A stretch of 64,000 bases of DNA from Zobellella endophytica (GTDB lineage: Bacteria > Pseudomonadota > Gammaproteobacteria > Enterobacterales > Aeromonadaceae). Location: positions 186,001 through 250,000 of the forward strand of contig NZ_PXYG01000002.1 in NCBI RefSeq assembly GCF_003012775.1, given 5' to 3'. The notes beneath the pieces are model-generated. The model had not been told where the DNA came from. It ran no database searches and worked only from the letters and a program-made list of their open reading frames with translations. Position numbers and translations under genes: made by a program. Positions 59,270 through 64,000 of this stretch are shown one piece after another (positions within the stretch are counted from its first letter, which is position 1; the number at the start of each line of letters is the position of its first letter).

Positions 59270-59707
59270 TTAAATGTTTTTTTTGTGAAAACGATAGATG
59301 GCCAGGTTATCGAGCATTTTCTGCTCCTGCCGGGCCGCCTCCAGCCGCTGCCGGTCCCGCTCCCGCTCCAGCAGCTTGGCAATGGCGTCCTTGCGCGCCC
59401 TGAGCGCCAGCCAGGCCTTGCGGCTCTGCTCCAACTGTTCCCGGGCCTGTTGCAGCCCCTGCTGCTGCTGCCGCTGGGCCAGCTCCAGCTTGTCGATAAA
59501 GCCCTGGAAATGGCCGAACTGATGGGCGCTCAGCCCGCCTTGCCCGCGGTTCTGGAATTCCTGGCTGTAATGACGCTGGTACTGGCTCAGGGTCTGCTGC
59601 TGCAGCTCCAGCTGCCGCAGCTGCAGCTGGGCCGCCCCCAGTTCGGCCGCTGCCTTGCGCTCCTGCCCGTCGAGCTGCTCCAGCAGCAGGTGCAGGGCCT
59701 TGCTCAC
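59270..59707 (-). CDS. fliJ: FliJ export chaperone
   Basis: A 145-residue protein that is almost entirely a coiled coil ([60 protein letters not shown]), very Gln/Arg/Glu-rich. FliJ forms the central stalk of the FliI ATPase ring and cycles export chaperones. It overlaps fliI by 4 bases. Confidence 0.93.
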   Translation of the reverse strand: MSKALHLLLEQLDGQERKAAAELGAAQLQLRQLELQQQTLSQYQRHYSQEFQNRGQGGLSAHQFGHFQGFIDKLELAQRQQQQGLQQAREQLEQSRKAWLALRARKDAIAKLLERERDRQRLEAARQEQKMLDNLAIYRFHKKNI

Positions 59708-61038
59708 CCGGCCGCCCTCAGCAACGGCCTGCTGATGACTTCCAGCTCATGCAGGCAGGCGGGCAGGCCGATCACCTCCTTCATGCCCTGGGTCAGGAAG
59801 CGCTCCAGGCGGGGCCGGATATTGATGGCCAGATCCAGCCGGGGGTCGGCGCCGGACTGATAGGCCCCCAGGTTGATCAGATCGTGGTTCTGCTGATAGA
59901 GGGCATAGGCCTGTTTCAACGCCCGGGCCTGGCGCTGGTGCGCCTCGCTGGTGACCGCCGTCATCACCCGGCTGATCGATTTCTCGATGTCGATGGCCGG
60001 GTAGTGGCCGCTGTCGGCCAACTGCCGCGACAGCACGATATGGCCGTCGAGGATGGCCCGGGCCGAGTCGGCGATGGGATCCTGCAGGTCGTCCCCTTCG
60101 GTCAGCACGGTGAAAAAGGCGGTGATGCTGCCCTGCCCCTCGGCGCCGTTGCCGGCCCGCTCCACCAGCGCCGGCAACTTGGCGAATACCGACGGCGGGT
60201 AGCCCTTGCTGGCGGGCGGCTCCCCCACCGCCAGGGCGATTTCGCGCTGGGCCTGGGCGTAGCGGGTAAGCGAGTCCATCAGCAGCAGCACATTGAGCCC
60301 CTGCTCCCGGAAGTACTCCGCCAGGGTCAGGGCGGTTTCGCAGCCCTTGAGCCGCATCAGCGGCGAGGCATCGGCCGGGGCCGCCACCACCACGGCGCGG
60401 GCGCGCCCCTCCTCCCCCAGGATCACCTCGATAAATTCCTTCACTTCCCGGCCCCGTTCACCGATAAGCCCCACCACCACCACATCGGCCTCGGCTCCCC
60501 GGGTCATCATACCGAGCAGCACGCTCTTACCGACGCCGGAGCCGGCGAACAGGCCCATCCGCTGGCCCTGACCCACGGTCAGCACCGAATTGATGGCCCG
60601 GACCCCCACGTCCATGGGGGCGACGATCGGTTTGCGCGCCATGGGATTGAGCCGCGGGGCGGTGAAATCGGCGGAGTCCCGGGTGGCAATGGGCCCCAGG
60701 CCGTCCAGCGGCTGGCCCACGCCGTCGATCACCCGGCCGAGCAGGGCCATGCCGACCGGCACCCCGGCGCCCTGGCCGACCGGGGTCACCCGGGCCCCGG
60801 GAATGACCCCCTTGAGCGACTCGGCCGGCATCAAATACAGCTTGTCGTCGGCAAAACCGACGACTTCTGCGTCCATTTCCCCGAACAGGGTCTGTATCTT
60901 GCACTGGCTGCCGACGGCGGCGGTACAGCCCACCGCCTCCAGGGTCAGGCCCACCACCCGGGTCAGCTTGCCGCTGGCGGCCATGGCCGGCAGCAGCCCC
61001 CGGGTCTGATAGGCCCCGAGCCGCTCACCGAGCGTCAT
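59704..61038 (-). CDS. fliI: FliI export ATPase
   Basis: A 444-residue ATPase related to the F1 beta subunit. Walker A is [20 protein letters not shown], with [20 protein letters not shown] and [20 protein letters not shown] (Walker B). The family end [18 protein letters not shown] is present. It powers release of export substrates from chaperones. It overlaps fliH by 14 bases. Confidence 0.98.
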   Translation of the reverse strand: MTLGERLGAYQTRGLLPAMAASGKLTRVVGLTLEAVGCTAAVGSQCKIQTLFGEMDAEVVGFADDKLYLMPAESLKGVIPGARVTPVGQGAGVPVGMALLGRVIDGVGQPLDGLGPIATRDSADFTAPRLNPMARKPIVAPMDVGVRAINSVLTVGQGQRMGLFAGSGVGKSVLLGMMTRGAEADVVVVGLIGERGREVKEFIEVILGEEGRARAVVVAAPADASPLMRLKGCETALTLAEYFREQGLNVLLLMDSLTRYAQAQREIALAVGEPPASKGYPPSVFAKLPALVERAGNGAEGQGSITAFFTVLTEGDDLQDPIADSARAILDGHIVLSRQLADSGHYPAIDIEKSISRVMTAVTSEAHQRQARALKQAYALYQQNHDLINLGAYQSGADPRLDLAINIRPRLERFLTQGMKEVIGLPACLHELEVISRPLLRAAG

Positions 61039-61834
61039 GGAAGCGCTCCCAGTTGGCCTTGATAAAGTTGGCCATCAGCTCGTCGATACGCCGTGCCAGG
61101 CCGACATCGAGTTCGGACATCGCGGTTTTCAGGCGCAGATCCCCGCGGCCGAAGCTGGGCTCGGCCACCAGCTCCCAGCCACGCTGGCGGCGGCTGGCCT
61201 CGTCGAAATGCTGCTCGATCAGGGCGAGATCCTCGGGGTTCAGGTAGAGCGTGACGCCGCCGCCATGCCCCGGCAGGGCCCCGACCGCCTCGTGCAGGGT
61301 GGCCAGCAGCAACTGGGCAGAGGTAGCGGCCTCGGTTTTCAGCAGGTTGCGCGCCAGCTCGACCGCCAGGGTGACCAGGCTCTGCTCCACCACCTGGTCC
61401 ACCCCGGCCAGCGGCCGGGCCAGTTGCTCGAGCAAGTGTTGCCACTGTTCGGTCTGCTCCCGGATCAGGGCCTGGCCATCGGCCAGGCCCTGATCCAGCC
61501 CCTGCTGCAAGCCGGCCTCGTGCCCTTCCTGCAGCCCCTGGAGCCGTCCTTCCTCCCGTCCCTGCTCGAAACCCTGCTGCCTGCCCTCCCCGAAGCCTTC
61601 TTCGAAGGCGGCCTGGCGGATGGCGTCCAGCGCCTCGGCGGTGAGCGGCGCAGGCTCTTCCTCCGGCTCGGGAGCCGGGTAGATGGGTTCGGGCTCGGCC
61701 TTGATGCGCAGCGCCGTGCCCCTCGGCCGGGGGGGCGGCAGGGACATATCGGGCCAGGACCAGTGTTCCACTTCCCGCCCGGTTTCCGTTGCTCCTGGCT
61801 CTTTGTCCAAACGGTAGGCGCGATCACGACTCAT
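61025..61834 (-). CDS. fliH: FliH export ATPase regulator
   Basis: A 269-residue protein. The N-terminal part is Pro-rich, followed by a Gly/Glu/Gln-rich helix with GxxxG-type repeats ([40 protein letters not shown]) characteristic of FliH. The C-terminal domain ([20 protein letters not shown]) binds FliI. It inhibits FliI and links it to FliN. ATGA overlap with fliG. Confidence 0.94.
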   Translation of the reverse strand: MSRDRAYRLDKEPGATETGREVEHWSWPDMSLPPPRPRGTALRIKAEPEPIYPAPEPEEEPAPLTAEALDAIRQAAFEEGFGEGRQQGFEQGREEGRLQGLQEGHEAGLQQGLDQGLADGQALIREQTEQWQHLLEQLARPLAGVDQVVEQSLVTLAVELARNLLKTEAATSAQLLLATLHEAVGALPGHGGGVTLYLNPEDLALIEQHFDEASRRQRGWELVAEPSFGRGDLRLKTAMSELDVGLARRIDELMANFIKANWERFHDAR

Positions 61835-62877
61835 ACGTAGTCATCACCCGCGCCCTTGGCCAGCATCAGCTCGCCGGAGTCGGCCAGGCGACGGGCCACC
61901 GCGAGGATCTCCTTCTGCGCCACTTCCACATCACTGACTCGGACCGGCCCCATGGCCTCCAGATCTTCCTGCAGCATTTCGGCGGCCCGCTTGGACATAT
62001 TGTTGAAGAACTTCTCTTTCAGTTGATCGTCCGCGCCCTTGAGCGCCCGCTGCAACAGCTCTCCGGTCACCTCGCGCAGCAGCAGCTGGATGCCTCTGTC
62101 GTCCACATCGATCAGGTTTTCAAACACGAACATCAGATCCTGGATCTTCATGCTCATCTCTTCATCCTGGTCGCGGATGGCGTCCATCAGTATCCCTTCG
62201 ATGGAGGTGTCCAGGTAATTCATGATGTTGGCCGCTGCCTTCAGTCCGCCCATCTTCGCCGCCTTGGCACCGCTCTGGCCGGCGAACTGTTTCTCCATGA
62301 TGTCGTTCAGTTCCTGCAGGGCCGCGGGCTGGACTTCCTCCAGCTCGGCGATGCGCATGACCAAATCCAGCCGTACCGGCTCGGAAAACTGCTGCAGGAT
62401 CTCCGCCGCCTGCTCGGGATCCAGGTAGGACAGCACTATGGTCTGGATTTGCGGATGTTCGTTATGAATGATGCTGGCCACCTGGCGGGCATCCATCCAT
62501 TTGAGCGAATCCAGCCCCCGCGAGCCCGCCCCCGCCACTATCTGGTTGACCAGGCGACCGGCCTTGTCTTCCCCCAGGGCGGCGACCAGGGCATTGCGCA
62601 CAAAGTCGTGGCTGCCCACGCCGATATTGGTAAAGCGCTGAATATCCTCGATAAACAGCCGGTGTACGGCACCGACCCGGTCGGGGCCGAAATCGCCCAC
62701 CGCCGCCATCTTCATCCCCAGTCGCTGCACCTGCTTGGGATCCAGGTGGCGGAAGATCTGGGCCGCGTCCTCTTCCCGCAGGCTCAGCATCAGCAGCGCC
62801 GCCTTCTCGGTGCCGGACATCTTGGCGAGCAGCTGGCGCTGCTCGTCGCTGATCATGAGATCTTGGCTATCACTCAT
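61831..62877 (-). CDS. fliG: FliG rotor protein
   Basis: A 348-residue protein made of armadillo-like helical domains. SGTEKAALLMLSLREEDAAQ is the N-terminal FliF-binding part; the EHPQ motif is at HNEHPQIQTIVLSYL; MKIQDLMFVFENLIDVDDRG and ALKGADDQLKEKFFNNMSKR belong to the torque-generating C-terminal domain with its charged residues. The ATG at 62877 is chosen over a GTG at 62880. It overlaps the fliF stop by 8 bases. Confidence 0.97.
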   Translation of the reverse strand: MSDSQDLMISDEQRQLLAKMSGTEKAALLMLSLREEDAAQIFRHLDPKQVQRLGMKMAAVGDFGPDRVGAVHRLFIEDIQRFTNIGVGSHDFVRNALVAALGEDKAGRLVNQIVAGAGSRGLDSLKWMDARQVASIIHNEHPQIQTIVLSYLDPEQAAEILQQFSEPVRLDLVMRIAELEEVQPAALQELNDIMEKQFAGQSGAKAAKMGGLKAAANIMNYLDTSIEGILMDAIRDQDEEMSMKIQDLMFVFENLIDVDDRGIQLLLREVTGELLQRALKGADDQLKEKFFNNMSKRAAEMLQEDLEAMGPVRVSDVEVAQKEILAVARRLADSGELMLAKGAGDDYV

Positions 62878-64000
62878 CACTCTTCACCCAGTCTTTCACG
62901 ACCTGTGCGGCCAGATCCGGCTCATTGGCCACCAGGGCCCGTACCGCGGCCAGAATATCTTCGTCCTTGCGCAGATTCGGCAACTGCAGGCGGCCATCGC
63001 GCATGCCAAACAGCGAATCCTCCTGCTCCGCCTGCTGGGCCAGCAGGGTGAGCTGATCGTTACCGGCCAGGGCATTCTGGCCATCCAGATCCAGCTCTTC
63101 GGGCAACCTGTCATCGGTATTGAGCAGGCGCTTCACCATCGGCCGCACCAGGGTCAGCAGCAGTACTATCAACACCACCACCGCCCCGAGAATGCGCATC
63201 AGGTGCCAGAACCAGGGCTGTTCATAGAAGGGTATATCGGCCACTGCGGCCAGATCCGGCCGGTTGAAGGGCACCGAGACCACCTCGATGGCGTCTCCCC
63301 GGCTGACGTCGAAGCCGAGGCCGCCGCGCAGCAGCCGATCGATGCGGGACAGCTCCTCCTGGCTGAGCGGCACCCGCTCCATGCTGCCGTCCGCATTGTT
63401 CACCGCCTTGTAGTCCACCGCCACGGACACCGTCAGCCGCCGGATATCGCCGATGGCGCTCTCGGTGTGGCTGATGGTGGTGTCCAGCTCGAAGTTCCGC
63501 GTCGCCTCCCGGCGGGAGCGCTCGTTGCGATTGTTCTCCTGGGCCAGCCCTTCGGCCTGCTCCGGGATCTCCGACTCCATCGGCGGCTGGTTGGTCAGGG
63601 CGCCGGGAATGCCCAGCGCCCCCATGCCCGAAGTGTTGTCTTCCATCACCATTTCGGAACGGACTGCGGGCAGGTCGGGATTGAAGGACTTGACGGTCTG
63701 CTCCTGGCGGGTGAAATCGAGGCGGATGTCCACCTCCGCCGTGTAGTTGTCCAGGCCCAGCACCGGACTCAGGATGGCGTCGATTTTCTGGCGGTAGTCG
63801 GCTTCCTGCTTCTGCTGCAATTCGAATTCACGACGGGTACGGGCCGACATGGGATCCTGGGAGCCGGAGTTGAGCAAGCGACCGTTCTGATCGGTCACGG
63901 TGACCCGGCCCGGGGTCAGATCCGGTACCGCGGACGCCACCGTATCGACGATGGCGTCCACTTCCTCCTGGCGCAGGGCGCTGCCGCGGCGCAGGTTGAG
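62870..64000 (-). CDS. fliF: FliF MS-ring protein, C-terminal part (runs off the window)
   Basis: 376 residues of FliF are visible; the frame is open to the window edge, so the N-terminal part and start lie beyond it. The visible part starts at LNLRRGSALRQEEVDAIVDT, then TPGRVTVTDQNGRLLNSGSQ, the beta-collar region (SFNPDLPAVRSEMVMEDNTS), a membrane helix (about WHLMRILGAVVVLIVLLLTL) and the FliG-binding tail (VRALVANEPDLAAQVVKDWV). FliF builds the MS ring. It is the first visible gene of fliFGHIJ; fliE probably lies just outside. Confidence 0.96.
   Translation of the reverse strand, partial: LNLRRGSALRQEEVDAIVDTVASAVPDLTPGRVTVTDQNGRLLNSGSQDPMSARTRREFELQQKQEADYRQKIDAILSPVLGLDNYTAEVDIRLDFTRQEQTVKSFNPDLPAVRSEMVMEDNTSGMGALGIPGALTNQPPMESEIPEQAEGLAQENNRNERSRREATRNFELDTTISHTESAIGDIRRLTVSVAVDYKAVNNADGSMERVPLSQEELSRIDRLLRGGLGFDVSRGDAIEVVSVPFNRPDLAAVADIPFYEQPWFWHLMRILGAVVVLIVLLLTLVRPMVKRLLNTDDRLPEELDLDGQNALAGNDQLTLLAQQAEQEDSLFGMRDGRLQLPNLRKDEDILAAVRALVANEPDLAAQVVKDWVKSDE

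Overview
The window is a 64 kb piece of a high-GC gammaproteobacterial chromosome. The gene content and order point to the Aeromonadales, most likely the Oceanimonas/Zobellella/Oceanisphaera group; this is inferred from synteny and protein similarity recalled from memory, not from a search. The left part keeps Escherichia coli-like neighbourhoods (ppnN and xni; gcvA-ygdD-rlmM; dnaQ/rnhA/yafS/gloB/mltD; raiA-pheL-pheA/tyrA-aroF). The right part has the polar-flagellum layout known from Pseudomonas, Vibrio, Shewanella and Aeromonas. I see no prophage, insertion sequence, CRISPR array or genomic island; it is essentially core genome.

Layout. 1-9.2 kb: the tail of a GGDEF protein, ppnN, xni, an NAD-type isocitrate dehydrogenase, a small exported unknown protein, the minus-strand gcvA-hydrolase-ygdD-rlmM cluster, then DUF2726 and DUF3750 genes. 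8.4-12.8 kb: a DnaQ-like exonuclease paired with a cNMP/CBS/DUF294 protein, and a BCCT transporter. 13 kb: tRNA-Asp with a strong promoter and terminator. 13.2-18.7 kb: TIGR03503 gene, dnaQ, rnhA, yafS, gloB, mltD. 18.9-22.6 kb: yciA, yjjX, a YeeZ-like reductase, slt. 22.6-28.3 kb: raiA and the phenylalanine/tyrosine branch, with pheL attenuator, pheA, tyrA and aroF. 28.3-30.2 kb: a small unknown gene, a DUF502 gene and mlaA. 30.3-37.3 kb: the complete cytochrome c maturation operon ccmABCDEFGHI. 37.5-64 kb: one minus-strand motility block, fliF(partial)GHIJ-fliKLMNOPQR-flhBAFG-fliA-cheYZAB-motCD-parC-parP-cheW-DUF2802.

How it works together. The motility block encodes the export apparatus, C-ring, sigma-28, the polar number/placement regulators FlhF and FlhG, the cytoplasmic chemotaxis core, a second stator (MotCD) and the ParC/ParP system that places chemotaxis arrays at the pole. 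Promoter signals fit the known polar hierarchy: sigma-54 elements lie before fliK and flhA, and a sigma-28 element lies before cheYZAB.

The most unusual object is pheA. Its chorismate mutase-prephenate dehydratase-ACT protein continues for about 225 residues into a domain that looks like a DAHP synthase barrel with its catalytic residues lost, that is, a pseudoenzyme copy of the pathway's entry enzyme fused to the phenylalanine-branch enzyme. Other points of interest are a purine-rich heptanucleotide repeat family at four intergenic sites, a duplicated terminator cassette between aroF and tyrA, coding tandem repeats in an over-long fliK, and a repeated motif in the CheA linker where ParP is expected to act.
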